DNA of 64,000 nucleotides from Candidatus Hydrogenedentota bacterium (GTDB lineage: Bacteria > Hydrogenedentota > Hydrogenedentia > Hydrogenedentales > CAITNO01). The DNA lies in assembly GCA_903893795.1 (NCBI GenBank), contig CAITNO010000085.1:1-64000 (forward strand). The letters are read 5' to 3'. The notes under the pieces were generated by a model. The model did no database searches. It worked only from the letters and a program-made list of their open reading frames with translations, and had not been told where the DNA came from. Both the position numbers and the translations under genes were made by a program. This document shows, piece by piece, positions 9,270-19,100 of this stretch; within the stretch, counting starts at the first letter, position 1; each line of letters opens with the position of its first letter.

Positions 9270-10002
9270 CGGACGGCCCCCCCAAAGCCACACCCGACGC
9301 CAGCGCAAAGCCGGTGATATGCCGCATCAGTTCCTCGTCCAGCTTGTCCGTGGCCGGGTGCGCATGCACGCTCCGGTTCACACAGTAGATGGTGTCAAGG
9401 AAGCGCGATGCGACCGCCGCGGTGTGCGTCACCAGCAGGATGGTCATGCGCCCCCGCAGCCCCCCCAGCACCCGCGCGATGGCATCCTCCGCCGTGGCAT
9501 CCACGTTGGAGGTGGGCTCGTCGAGCAGGAGAATTTCGGGATCCGTCACCAGTCCCCGCGCGATGAGCACGCGCTGGCGCTGGCCGCCGGAAAGACTGTT
9601 GAACCAGCGCGGTCCAAGGCCGTCCAGGCCGACGGCATGCAGCGCCTCCGCCGCGCGCTCCCGTGCCTGCTGGCGCGTCCTGCGGGCGCCGCCCAGGCAG
9701 CCCATGCGCACGACATCCTCCACGCGCACGGGAAACAGCGGGTCGCAGGAGAAATGCTGCGGCACATAGCCGATGCGCTCCCGCGCGCGCGCCGGGTCCT
9801 CACCCAGCACGCGCACCGTTCCTTTGGTCGGCCGAATCAGCCCCAGCATCAGCCGAAACAGAGTGGTCTTGCCGCCGCCGTTCGGTCCCACAATAGTGAC
9901 GAAGGCACCGCGCTCAACGCGCATGTCCACACCCTGCAGCACGGGACAGTGCGCGTCATAACCGACGCTGACGCCGGACAGTTCTATGGCGGGCGTGGTC
10001 AT
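9262..10002 (-). CDS. znuC: Metal ABC transporter ATP-binding protein, ZnuC/MntA family
   Basis: 246-residue ABC ATPase that powers the adjacent permease. It has Walker A GPNGGGKTT (residues 39-47), the Q-loop region YVPQHF, signature LSGGQRQR, Walker B ILLLDEPTSNVD and the switch His in LLVTHT. Its ATG overlaps the stop of the binding-protein gene as ATGA when that gene is read in its corrected frame. Its own stop overlaps the permease start. Confidence 0.92.
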   Translation of the reverse strand: MTTPAIELSGVSVGYDAHCPVLQGVDMRVERGAFVTIVGPNGGGKTTLFRLMLGLIRPTKGTVRVLGEDPARARERIGYVPQHFSCDPLFPVRVEDVVRMGCLGGARRTRQQARERAAEALHAVGLDGLGPRWFNSLSGGQRQRVLIARGLVTDPEILLLDEPTSNVDATAEDAIARVLGGLRGRMTILLVTHTAAVASRFLDTIYCVNRSVHAHPATDKLDEELMRHITGFALASGVALGGPSDV

Positions 10003-10903
10003 CGCAGTTGCTCCGCCAGCGCGTGGGCGATGCGCAACAGGTTCTCGGGATAGTCTGCGGCGAGGTCATCCAGCGTGACCAACGGCAGTCCCGCCGATTC
10101 GGCCAGCGCCTTCGCCTCGGCGGTGGAATACTGTGGCTGGATGAACAGGGCATGCGCGCCGTGCTCTTGATCTTTTCGGCCAGTTCACTGAGTCGCCGCG
10201 CGCCGGGCGCCTTGCCCTCGTATTCAACCGAGGTCTGTTTCAGGCCGTATCGGTCTGCGAGATAGCCAAAAGCGGGATGAAAGACAAAGAACTCGCGGCC
10301 CTTCACCGGGGATAGCGTCTCCCCCACCTGTGCGTTCAGCTTGTCCAGTTCCGCGTCAAGCGCCTGGCGGTTCGCGACAAAGGCCTGCGCCCGGCCCGGT
10401 GCCATCCCCGCCAGCGCCGACGCCGCGGTGGACGCCATGGCCTTCACGAGCATCGGGTCAAGCCAGATATGCGGGTCCCCCGCGCCGTGCGCGTGTTCCG
10501 CCCCCCCCTCGCCGGGATGCTTCCCGCCGGTGCGCAGCGTTATGCCCTGGCGCAGGTCCACAATCACGAGGTCGGGAAATAGGGCCTTTAACTTTTCCAC
10601 CAGGGGCGTTTCGAAGGGAAGGCCAAGAAAACCGTAGACTTTCGCCCGGCCCAGGTCCTCCATCTGGCGCGGCAGCACCTGCCACGTCTCCGCCGACTGG
10701 CCCGGCGGCACCAACACGGATACATGCACGTCCGCCCCGCCCACGCGGCCCATCAACCAGCCCGCCGGGGCGATGGGCACCACCACCTCGACGACACCAT
10801 TCACCGGAAGGGATGAAGGTGCGCCGCAACCTTCGCACAGTGCAATGCACAGCACGGAACACAGCACCCAAAAATACACATATGGTGGGGCCAGAAAACG
10901 CAC
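9999..10903 (-). pseudogene. znuA: Metal-binding ABC lipoprotein (ZnuA family) with a frameshift
   Basis: Periplasmic metal-binding protein of cluster A-I. The GTG at 10903 has AGAGGA ten bases upstream and begins a lipoprotein-type leader (CIALCEGC). Visible features are a His-rich loop (GEGGAEHAHGAGDPHIWLDP) and the third-His region HPAFGYLADRYG. The usual first His (PHxYEP) is replaced by QSAETWQV. The frame breaks at about 10165-10170: after ELAEKIK the continuous frame gives nonsense. With one base restored, the text reads EHGAHALFIQPQYSTAEAK, then LPLVTLDDLAADYPENLL, and stops at 9999-10001, overlapping the znuC ATG as ATGA. Either the gene is broken by a one-base deletion or the sequence has an error. 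Without a fix, the product loses its C-terminal metal ligand Asp. Confidence 0.8.
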
Positions 10904-10932
10904 CTGTCGTTGTTCCTCTGAAGTCAATATCT

Positions 10933-10954
10933 TAATGATAATCCATTATCATTA
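10933..10954. promoter_or_regulatory. Fur-family-like operator palindrome
   Basis: Perfect inverted repeat with 10-bp arms TAATGATAAT and ATTATCATTA separated by CC. It resembles the Fur/Zur 7-1-7 consensus (TGATAATnATTATCA) apart from a 2-base spacer. It overlaps the spacer and -10 of the znu promoter, a repressing position. Which regulator binds is inferred. Confidence 0.7.
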
Positions 10955-10963
10955 GGAACGCAA
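10935..10963 (-). promoter_or_regulatory. Promoter of the znuACB-like operon
   Basis: Reading on the minus strand, TTGCGT (10963-10958) and TATCAT (10940-10935) are 17 bp apart. The palindromic operator covers the -10 and most of the spacer. Confidence 0.45.
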
Positions 10964-11126
10964 GGAGGCCCGGTGCGGTGTTTGGTTGCACATGTTTCGG
11001 CTCATACCACCTCCAACAGAGCCATACTTCGGCACACAAACTCCATGACATGATCGATATATTCAACATTGGGGCGCGGGCGCGATATTTCACGCCCCTG
11101 CCGGGGACGTGATAGAATCTGCGGCC

Positions 11127-11945
11127 ATGACAATAGCAGTCCCCCTTCATAGTGCCCCTCCCCCACGCCGTATTGCCGTGCTCTTTTTGCACGGCGGCTG
11201 TGCCATGCGGTGCCGTTTCTGCATCAGCGATGCGCACCTGTCATCCATGACCCCGGCACAGTGCATTGCGGCATTGGACACACTTCGGGCACGCGGCTTT
11301 GACCAGGTGGTGCTGGGCGGGGGCGAACCCTGTGAATGGCCGGGCGACTGGCGTTTTGCGGCGCGGGAGGCGAAGGCGCGCGGCTTTCATGTGCAGTTGG
11401 GCACGAACGGGGTCTTGCTGCCGGACGGCTTTGCGCACACGCCCGGAGTGGACCGCTTTGTGCTGCCGATGGACGCTTCCCATGCGGAACTGCACAACGA
11501 CCTGCGCCGAAGCGCCGCGACCGGACCGGGCGCCTGTGCCGACCATTTCTCCCTAATTCTGCGGCGCCTGGAAACACTGCAACGCGCCGGACAGGAGGTG
11601 ACCGTGTCCACCGTGGTGAATGCTGCCAATCTGGCGGAGACGGCGGCGATTGGCCAATGGCTGAGCCGCTACGCGGCACAGGGAGGGCGCGTACACGCCT
11701 GGCATCTGTACCGATTCATCCCCACGGGCCGTGGCGGCGGACAGCATGCGTCCACACTGGACATCAGCGATGAAGCCTACGAGGCGGCGGTGTTGACGGG
11801 GCGCAGGGCGGCAGGGAGTGTGCGGGTGTTCAAACGGCCCGACATGCGCCACTCGCTGACGGTGGATTTCTTCTGGCAGGAGGGTGCGCACCTGAAGGTG
11901 GGCAGCGAGGTGTGGGAGAAACTGCCTTCTGCGGAGGCCTGCTAG
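11127..11945 (+). CDS. Small radical SAM protein of unknown function
   Basis: 272-residue radical SAM protein. The cluster motif CX3CX2C is CAMRCRFC near the N-terminus, preceded by RIAVLFLHGG, with the SAM-binding motif VLGGGEPCEWP after it. The C-terminal half lacks a SPASM or twitch Cys set; only a lone terminal Cys is seen. The length matches minimal activating-type enzymes. ATG 11127 is preferred over an in-frame GTG six codons upstream. It is divergent from the metal-uptake operon and has no obvious partner protein, so the substrate cannot be assigned. Confidence 0.8.
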   Translation: MTIAVPLHSAPPPRRIAVLFLHGGCAMRCRFCISDAHLSSMTPAQCIAALDTLRARGFDQVVLGGGEPCEWPGDWRFAAREAKARGFHVQLGTNGVLLPDGFAHTPGVDRFVLPMDASHAELHNDLRRSAATGPGACADHFSLILRRLETLQRAGQEVTVSTVVNAANLAETAAIGQWLSRYAAQGGRVHAWHLYRFIPTGRGGGQHASTLDISDEAYEAAVLTGRRAAGSVRVFKRPDMRHSLTVDFFWQEGAHLKVGSEVWEKLPSAEAC

Positions 11946-12004
11946 GCAATTGGGGATAAGAAGTATGACGAGGGGGCGAATGGTGATCTGTCGGAATTGA
12001 CGGC

Positions 12005-12391
12005 TCAGCGGCGGGCACCAGGCAGTTCATCGACGTCTTCGTATTCTTTTTCGAACCATTCGCGCCACGATGCGGCGTACAGACGAATCCATTCGAGGGC
12101 GGCGGCGGAGCCGAGGTCCCGGCAGGCCTCCTCCGAGCGCAGCCACTTGTACCGGGCAATTTCATCGCGTTGCATGGCCAGCATGCGGCGGTGGCGTTCT
12201 TCGCGCCATTCCTGCGAATGCTTCTCGAACCAGTCCTTTGCCGCCATCTCAAAGCCCACGTCCATGCCCCGGTTTTGCGACATGAAATACTTGTGCCGTT
12301 CCACTTGACGCCGTTCTGCGCGGCTCAAGGTGGACACTTCTTCATAATACATCTCTGTCCCTGAACAACAGCCTGTTGGAGAGGCTTCCAT
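12005..12391 (-). CDS. Hypothetical charged helical protein
   Basis: 128-residue protein with no family I recognise. It is rich in Arg, Glu, Trp and Tyr and probably mostly alpha-helical and soluble: RAERRQVERHKYF, then WFEKHSQEWREERHRRM, and later WREWFEKEYEDVDELP. The start at 12391 has GGAG at a sensible distance; MYYEEVS at 12352 is an alternative. Codon use and an antisense strand without a sensible product support a real gene. Confidence 0.55.
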   Translation of the reverse strand: MEASPTGCCSGTEMYYEEVSTLSRAERRQVERHKYFMSQNRGMDVGFEMAAKDWFEKHSQEWREERHRRMLAMQRDEIARYKWLRSEEACRDLGSAAALEWIRLYAASWREWFEKEYEDVDELPGARR

Positions 12392-12772
12392 GCTAATAGA
12401 ATCTCCATTTATCTAAACAGCATCCTAACAGGAACTTTTCCCGAACACAACCAGAATTGATGAAATGCCACAATACGCGCCGGACATTCGGGGAATCCGG
12501 TGCTTCTTACTATTTTTTAGCATAACTTCAGAGATCTGTCAAGCATAATCTTTTAAGCTTGATCGGCAATTACTCTCACGGCAGCCTTTTGAACCAGCGG
12601 TGTCAGCAAGGGAACACTGCCATCGCCGGTCCTCCAGAATGAATCGGAGCCGGAGCTCTCCGGCTCTTCATATCTTGGGACAACGGCAGTGGACTGGCAC
12701 GGTTGTCATCGCATAAAATGAAGGTCAGAACTGGTTTGCATCAAGATTACAACCCATCGGAGTTAATGGTCT
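12392..12772. other. 381-bp intergenic region upstream of the metal efflux operon
   Basis: No gene seen. It is AT-richer than its surroundings (about 12400-12570) and must carry the promoters for the hypothetical gene on the minus strand and the efflux operon on the plus strand. I could not pick a convincing -35/-10 pair. Confidence 0.5.
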
Positions 12773-13210
12773 ATGACGCGGTTTTGGACGAGAGGCACCG
12801 TGCTTGCGATATCGGTGTGCCTCGCTGTCACCGCGTTTCCCGGTAAGGATGTTGTCCTGTGTATCGGGTCGCACGGACACGTCGCACTCGAATACGCACA
12901 GAATGGGCGCTGTGACGAAGGCACCTGCGAACCTGTCGGCGAAATTCCCCACACCCCCGGAATTGACCGTCGTGACACCGACTGCGGTGGCTGCCTCTCC
13001 TGCGTGGATATCCCGTTCTCTCTCGGACCGGTCGCCAGACCCTCCTCCGCGTCAGACGGAACAAAGAAGGGTTGTTGCCTTTCGGTTCAACCGGCCATGC
13101 TCACGGCGCGCCTTGCCCAGAAATTTTTCGGGGGCGCGCTTTGTCCCTCCCCTGCCACGCCCGGCACCGGCCCTTCCTTCTGTTTCGCCGCACCCATCCT
13201 GCGCATCTGA
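12773..13210 (+). CDS. Small Cys-rich exported protein leading the metal-efflux operon
   Basis: 145-residue protein with an N-terminal signal-like segment (MTRFWTRGTVLAISVCLAVTAF) and at least ten Cys in the mature part: VVLCIGSHGHVALEY, NGRCDEGTC, DCGGCLSCVDIP, KGCCLS, ALCPS and FCFAAP. His and Cys content fits a periplasmic metal-binding or disulfide-rich protein. It lies directly upstream of and in line with the efflux genes. I recall similar short secreted proteins ahead of CBA-type efflux genes in environmental genomes, but no function is established. The ribosome-binding site GGAG lies ~11 bases before the ATG. Confidence 0.6.
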   Translation: MTRFWTRGTVLAISVCLAVTAFPGKDVVLCIGSHGHVALEYAQNGRCDEGTCEPVGEIPHTPGIDRRDTDCGGCLSCVDIPFSLGPVARPSSASDGTKKGCCLSVQPAMLTARLAQKFFGGALCPSPATPGTGPSFCFAAPILRI

Positions 13211-13380
13211 TCCTTCCCCTTCTTTCCTTCATGTGGACAGATCCGTCTGACCACAATGCCGCCCCCATGCTTCGCAACGGAATCTGACCCGGTTCCGGTC
13301 TCCCGAATGCGGCGGTCCCCCTCAATGAGAGGAAACCACGCTTCATGCGTCAACGACCTTATGAAGGATCGGTACAGAAC

Positions 13381-14661
13381 ATGAACAGAACCCGCCTCAA
13401 GTGTCTGGCCGCATGTGCCGCGCTGCTTGTCTTGGCAGGGTGCGCCACGGTGCCGCCCCGGCAGGCTGCGCAGGACTCGACCGTGGTGCCGCCTGCCCTG
13501 CCGTCCCCAGAAGTCATCGCGCGCGTATTCCCGGGCGAAAGCCCGCCGAAAGCGCCGCAGGACCAGAATGGCAAAGCGCTTAGCCTGGCACAGGTGCGCA
13601 AAATTGCGCTGGAAAAGAATCCGAGCTTCGCCGAATATGCCGCCCACCGCGCGGCTGCGAATGCCGAGCTTTTGCAGGCGCTGGCCTACCCCAACCCGGA
13701 TTTCGAAATTGGGCTTGAACTGCTGCCCAACCTCTTTCTGCCGATAGAGCCTTCGGCCAAACGGCAAACACGCGCAGCGGCCGCTGAGGCGGCCAAGCCG
13801 GTGGTGGACCGGTCCGAGGAACTGTTCCGCGCGGCGCTCTCGGCCGACGTGGCCAAGGCCTATTGCACCGTGCTGCACGCCGAACGCGCTGTGACGCTGG
13901 CCGGGGAGGCGCTGCACACGGAGCAGGAGATTGAGCAGGTGGTGGCCCGCCGCGTGGACGGCGGCGAGGCGCCGGAGATTGACCGCATCCGGGCGCAGGT
14001 GGAAACGCTGAAGGCATCGCGGGCCGTGCAGGCGCAGCAGCGGCAGAACGCCACGGCGCGGGTCATACTCAACACCCTGTGCGGCCGATCGCTGCCTACC
14101 GATTTCACCCTGACGGACCATCTCAACCAAGCACTGGGCGAAGCCGATGAGGCACAGGCCCGACAGATCGCACTGGCCCAGCATCCCGTGCTGCGCCATT
14201 TTGATGCCCTGCTGAAGCAAAAAGAGCTGGTCATCCAGCGCGAACAGAAGGCATGGCAGCCGAACCTCCGGGTGGGCGTTCCGGTCGGTCTGGAAATCCC
14301 CCTCCGCGACCGCAACAAGGGGGGAATTGCCGCGGCCCAGGCGGAATTGCAGGAGGTGCAGGCCGAACAGGCACGCATCCGGCAGGAAGTGGAGCGCGAT
14401 GTGGAAACAGGCGTGCAGACCTACGAGGGTGCCCGCGAACAGCGGGCCGCCTTTGAGGGTGGACTGCGCGCCGCGGCGGCCGAATCGCTGCACATTGAAA
14501 CCACCATGTACGAGGAGGGGGAGGTGGACCTTCTGCAACTGCTGGACGTGCGCCGCACGGCACGGCAGACCGAAGCGGAGTACCTGCAGGCACTTTATGA
14601 CGCCCAAGTCGCCCGAATCGAACTCGAACGGGCCATCGGCGTCGGAGGAACGGCGGAATGA
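13381..14661 (+). CDS. czcC: Outer-membrane efflux lipoprotein, TolC/CzcC family
   Basis: Outer-membrane channel component of the tripartite RND pump. The start at 13381 gives a lipoprotein signal (MNRTRLKCLAACAALLVLAGC); a start 12 codons upstream also has a fair ribosome-binding site but would bury that signal. The body of ~426 residues has the two long coiled-coil hairpin repeats of the family, rich in Ala, Glu and Gln (AEYAAHRAAANAELLQALAYPNPDFEIG and its second-half counterpart RGRWAEAELQEVQAEQARIRQEVERDVETG-like region). Its stop overlaps the adaptor's ATG. Confidence 0.85.
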   Translation: MNRTRLKCLAACAALLVLAGCATVPPRQAAQDSTVVPPALPSPEVIARVFPGESPPKAPQDQNGKALSLAQVRKIALEKNPSFAEYAAHRAAANAELLQALAYPNPDFEIGLELLPNLFLPIEPSAKRQTRAAAAEAAKPVVDRSEELFRAALSADVAKAYCTVLHAERAVTLAGEALHTEQEIEQVVARRVDGGEAPEIDRIRAQVETLKASRAVQAQQRQNATARVILNTLCGRSLPTDFTLTDHLNQALGEADEAQARQIALAQHPVLRHFDALLKQKELVIQREQKAWQPNLRVGVPVGLEIPLRDRNKGGIAAAQAELQEVQAEQARIRQEVERDVETGVQTYEGAREQRAAFEGGLRAAAAESLHIETTMYEEGEVDLLQLLDVRRTARQTEAEYLQALYDAQVARIELERAIGVGGTAE

Positions 14662-15980
14662 ACAAGACAAACATTACCACGGCTTTGGCCGCACTCCTGC
14701 TGGCGGCGGCGCTGGTTCTGCTGATCGTGGTGACCGTGCAGGGCAACCATGTGCATGCCGCGGAACCGGCCCCGGAAACACCGGCCCCGACGCATGCGGA
14801 AACAGACGGCCACGCCCACGGGGCGGAGGGCGGCGAGACGCACGAGGACAAGGCGACACTGACCCCGGAGGCCGTTCGGCAGAACGGCATACGGGTGGAA
14901 CCGGTGCGTACCATGACCCTTGGCGACGAACTCGTCGTGCCGGGCCGAGTCTCATACAATCTCGAAGAGATGGCCCACATCGGCACGCCGGTGCAGGGAC
15001 GGGTGGCCGAAGTCAAAGTGAAGCTCGGCGACCTCGTCAAGAAGGGTGACGTTCTGCTGGTGATCGACAGTCCGGCCCTGGGTGAGGCGCAAAGCGAATT
15101 CCTGCAAAAGCGGACCCAGGTGGAGGTGGCCGCATCGGCGGCGTCCGTGGCGCAGACCGCGGCGGAGCGCGCCAAGCGCCTGCTGGAGGGCAAGGGCATC
15201 GCGCTGGGCGAATACCAGCGCCGTGAGGGTGAATACAAGTCCGCGCTGGGCGCTCAGAAGTCGGCGAAATCGGCCATGACCGCCGCCGAGAACACGCTGC
15301 GCCTGTACGGCGTGTCCGACGGCGAGATTAAGCAGTTGACCGCCTCAGACGAGATAAATCCGCGCTACGCCGTGCGTGCCCCCATAGACGGGCAGGTGGT
15401 GGAGCGCGAGGTGACCATGGGCGAGGTCGTGGGCCCCGACCGCGACGCCCTGCTCAAACTGGCCGACATGAAGGTGCTCTGGGTGCTTGCCGATGTGCCG
15501 GAAAACCAGATCCAGCGGGTGGTGCTCCACACACCGGTCTCCGTGGCGATTGAGGCCTTCGCCGGACAGTCCTTCCCGGGCACCGTGGCATACCTTGCCC
15601 CCGAACTGAACAAAGAAACGCGCACTGTCCAGGTGCGCATTGAACTCGGCAATGTGGCGGCACCGATCAGCCCCGGGATGTTCGCGCAGGTGGGCATGGT
15701 CTTTGACCGTCCCGCAGGCCAGGCGGACAGGGAAGCGCTGGCCGTGCCCGAGGCGGCCGTACAGATCTTTGAGGGCGGGCCGACCGTGTTCGCCGAAGTG
15801 CCGAACGAACCGAACACCTTCTCCGCCAAGCCGGTCAAGGTGGGCCTTTCCAACGGCAAGATGATCCCCGTGCTGTCGGGGATTAAGGAGGGGGAACGCA
15901 TTGTGGTGGACGGCGCGTTCCTGGTGAAGGCGGAGATCGCCAAGGGCGAGATGGAGGGCAAGACATGCAGCGGACACTAA
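14658..15980 (+). CDS. czcB: RND efflux periplasmic adaptor, CzcB family
   Basis: 440-residue membrane-fusion protein joining the RND pump to the outer-membrane channel. An N-terminal membrane anchor (TALAALLLAAALVLLIVVTV) is followed by a His/Glu-rich stretch (THAETDGHAHGAEGGETHED) that could bind metal. The biotinyl-lipoyl half-motifs are GTPVQGRVAEVKVKLGDLVKKGDVL and YAVRAPIDGQVVEREVTMGEVV, with a helical hairpin between them. Beta-barrel and membrane-proximal domains follow. ATG overlaps the czcC stop (ATGA), so the two are translationally coupled. The His-rich segment supports a metal substrate such as Zn, Co, Cd or Ni. Confidence 0.88.
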   Translation: MNKTNITTALAALLLAAALVLLIVVTVQGNHVHAAEPAPETPAPTHAETDGHAHGAEGGETHEDKATLTPEAVRQNGIRVEPVRTMTLGDELVVPGRVSYNLEEMAHIGTPVQGRVAEVKVKLGDLVKKGDVLLVIDSPALGEAQSEFLQKRTQVEVAASAASVAQTAAERAKRLLEGKGIALGEYQRREGEYKSALGAQKSAKSAMTAAENTLRLYGVSDGEIKQLTASDEINPRYAVRAPIDGQVVEREVTMGEVVGPDRDALLKLADMKVLWVLADVPENQIQRVVLHTPVSVAIEAFAGQSFPGTVAYLAPELNKETRTVQVRIELGNVAAPISPGMFAQVGMVFDRPAGQADREALAVPEAAVQIFEGGPTVFAEVPNEPNTFSAKPVKVGLSNGKMIPVLSGIKEGERIVVDGAFLVKAEIAKGEMEGKTCSGH

Positions 15981-16022
15981 TCGGGACAAATACCTCTCGC
16001 TCCCAGGTTGAACTTCACTCTG

Positions 16023-16055
16023 AAAAAGCCGGCAGGGATGCCGGCGCTCCCAGTG
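16023..16055 (+). repeat. GCCGGC dispersed palindromic repeat between czcB and czcA
   Basis: Complete copy: AAAAA, then the hairpin core GCCGGC-AGGGAT-GCCGGC, then the conserved tail GCTCCCAGTG. It occupies the 136-bp gap between the adaptor and pump genes, which in most operons of this type are nearly contiguous. Confidence 0.75.
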
Positions 16056-16116
16056 GGAAAGCGGTGGCATGGCCGCACGCGCTCAATGGTGGCACAACCG
16101 CCGGGAGGTGCCTGCC

Positions 16117-19100
16117 ATGCTGAGCGGTGTGATCAAGCTGAGCATCCAGCACCGCTGGCTGGTGCTGATGCTGACCGTGGCCGTGGCGGTGTTGGGCTTC
16201 TTCTCGCTCCTGCGCCTGCCCATCGATGCGGTGCCCGACATCAGCAACAAGATTGTGCAAATCACCACGGTCTATCCCGCGCTGTCGCCCGCGGAGGTGG
16301 AGAAGCAGATTGCCTTCCCCATCGAAACGGCGCTGGCCGGCGTGCCCGGACTCGCCAGCACCCGCTCGCTCACCCGCAACGGCTTCGCCCAGGTGGAGGC
16401 CGTGTTCGAGGACGATGTGGACATCTACTTCGCCCGGCAGCAGGTGCTGGAGCGGCTGGCGGAGGCGCGCGAGAGCCTGCCGCCCGGCGCGGAACCGCGC
16501 ATGGGCCCCATCACCACAGGTTTGGGCGAGGTGTACGTGTACGTCATAGAGTATGCCCATCCGGAGGGAAAGGGCGCGGTGCTCAAGTCGGACGGGGCCG
16601 GATGGCAGGAGGACGGGGGCTATCTGACACCCGAAGGGGAACTGCTTCAAACGGAGACCGAACTGGCCGCCTATCTGCGCACGCTTCAGGACTGGCTGGT
16701 AAAGCCGCAACTGCGCACGGTGCGGGACGTGGCGGGGGTGGACACCATCGGCGGCTATGAAAAGCAGTACATGGTCGAGCCCGACCCGATGCGGCTGGTG
16801 TCCTACGGGTTGACGATGAGCGAACTCGTGGAGGCGCTGGAGCGCAACAACACGAGCCTCGGCGCGGGATTCATCGAGCACAAGGGCGAGTCCCTTGTGG
16901 TTCGGGCCGACGGGCGCGTGCACAATGCCGCCGATATAGGCGGCATCGTACTCGGCTCGAAAAACGGCACGCCCCTGCATGTGCGCGACGTGGCGCGGGT
17001 GGGCGCGGGCAAGGAACTGCGCACCGGTGCGGCCAGCCAGAACGGCCGCGAGGTGGTCGTCGGAACGGTGCTGATGCTGCTGGGCGGCAACAGCCGCACG
17101 GTGGCCAACGACGTGAGCGACAAGGTGCACGGCATCCAGGCAAGTCTGCCGCCGGATGTGCGGCTCCGCCCCGTGCTGGTGCGCACCGACCTGGTGGACA
17201 AAACCATCGGCACGGTCGGGCACAGCCTGTCCATCGGCGCCATTCTGGTCATTGTGGTTTTGTTCCTGCTGCTGGGCAACATCCGCGCGGCGATCATCAC
17301 GGCGCTGGCCATACCGCTGGCCATGCTGATCACGGCGCTGGGCATGACCCGGCTCGGCATCAGCGGCAACCTGATGAGCCTGGGCGCCATCGATTTCGGT
17401 CTCATTGTGGACGGGGCCGTGATTGTCGTGGAGAACTGCCTGCGCATGATTGGGGAGCGCCAGCACCAGCTTGGCCGAAAACTGGAACTGCGGGAGCGCC
17501 TGCACGAGGTGTTCGCCGCCAGCCGCCAGATGATCCAGCCGTCCGTTGCGGGGCAGGCCATCATCATCACGGTCTACTTCCCCATCATGGCGCTGACAGG
17601 CGTCGAGGGGAAGATGTTTCACCCCATGGCACTGACGGTCATCTGCGCGCTGGCAGGCGCTTTCGTGCTGTCGCTGACCTTTGTTCCAGCCATGGTGGCC
17701 ATCTTTATCACGGGCCGGGTTCAGGAAAAGGAGAACTGGATCGTGCGCGGGCTCAAGCGCCTGTACGAACCACTCCTGCAACTGGCCATCAGTCTGCGCT
17801 GGGGCGTGGTATTGACGGCGGTGGCGCTCTTCGCCGCGTCGCTGGCCCTGTTCGGCCGTCTGGGCCAGGAACTGGTGCCCAAACTCGACGAGGGCAATAT
17901 AAGCCTCCAGTCGCTGCGCATCCCCAGCACTTCGCTGACCCAGTCCATGGCCATGCAGGCCAGCGTGGAGAGGGCCGTGTCGGCGCTGCCCGAAGTGGCG
18001 CTCATGTATTCCAAGACGGGCACGGCGGAGGTGGCCTTCGATCCGATGCCGCCCAACATTTCGGACGGTTACGTGATCTTCAAGCCCCGCGAAGAGTGGC
18101 CCGACCCGAAGCTGGCCAAAGAGGATTTAATTGAGAAGATTCGCAAAGCCGTGGAAAGCCTGCCGGGCAACCTGTACGAGTACAGCCAACCCATCGAACT
18201 GCGCATCAACGAGCTGGTGGCGGGTGTGCGCGGCGACCTGGCCGTCAAGGTCTTTGGCGACGATTTCGAGAAGATGACGCCAACGGCGCAGCAGGTCCTG
18301 CTGCTCCTGCAGAGCATCCCCGGCTGCACCGACGCGAAGGCGGGACAGACGGAGGGATTCCCGTCGATGAGCATCGACATTGACCGCGCGGCGATTGCGC
18401 GCTACGGCCTCAACGTGGCCGACGTGCAGGATATCGTCGCGACGGCCATCGGCGGGCAGGAGGCGGGCAAGGTCTTTGAAGGCGACCGCCGCTTCAGCGT
18501 CATTGTGCGGCTGCCGGAGAATCTGCGCACCAACCTGAAGTCACTGGAACAGTTGCCCATTCCGCTGCCTCCCAGCATCCCCGAAGCGGCGGATCACATG
18601 GCCGGCACGCCGTCGGCAAGCACGGCGCTGCGGGGCAGCGTGCCCCTGAGTGCCGTGGCCAAAATCTCCATGGCGGAGGGGCTGGGCCAGATCAACCGGG
18701 AAAACGGCAAGCGCCGCCTGGTGGTGCAGGCCAATGTGGAAGGCCGGGACCTCGGTTCCTTCGTGGCCGAGGCGCGCAGAAGAATTGAGGCCGAGGTGAA
18801 ACCGGCGCCGGGTACCTGGCTCGAATGGGGCGGCCAGTACGAAAACCTGCTGGCCGCGCGCGAACGGTTAACGATTGTCGTGCCGTTCTGCTTTGTCATG
18901 ATCTTCCTGTTCCTGTTCACCACGTTCAACTCGGTCAAATACGCGCTGATGGTGTTCAGCGGCGTGCCGCTGGCATTGAGCGGCGGCATCGTGGCGCTGT
19001 GGCTGCGCGGCATCCCCTTCTCCATCTCGGCGGCGGTGGGCTTCATTGCCCTGTCGGGCGTGGCCGTGCTCAACGGGCTGGTAATGGTGACCTGCATCAA

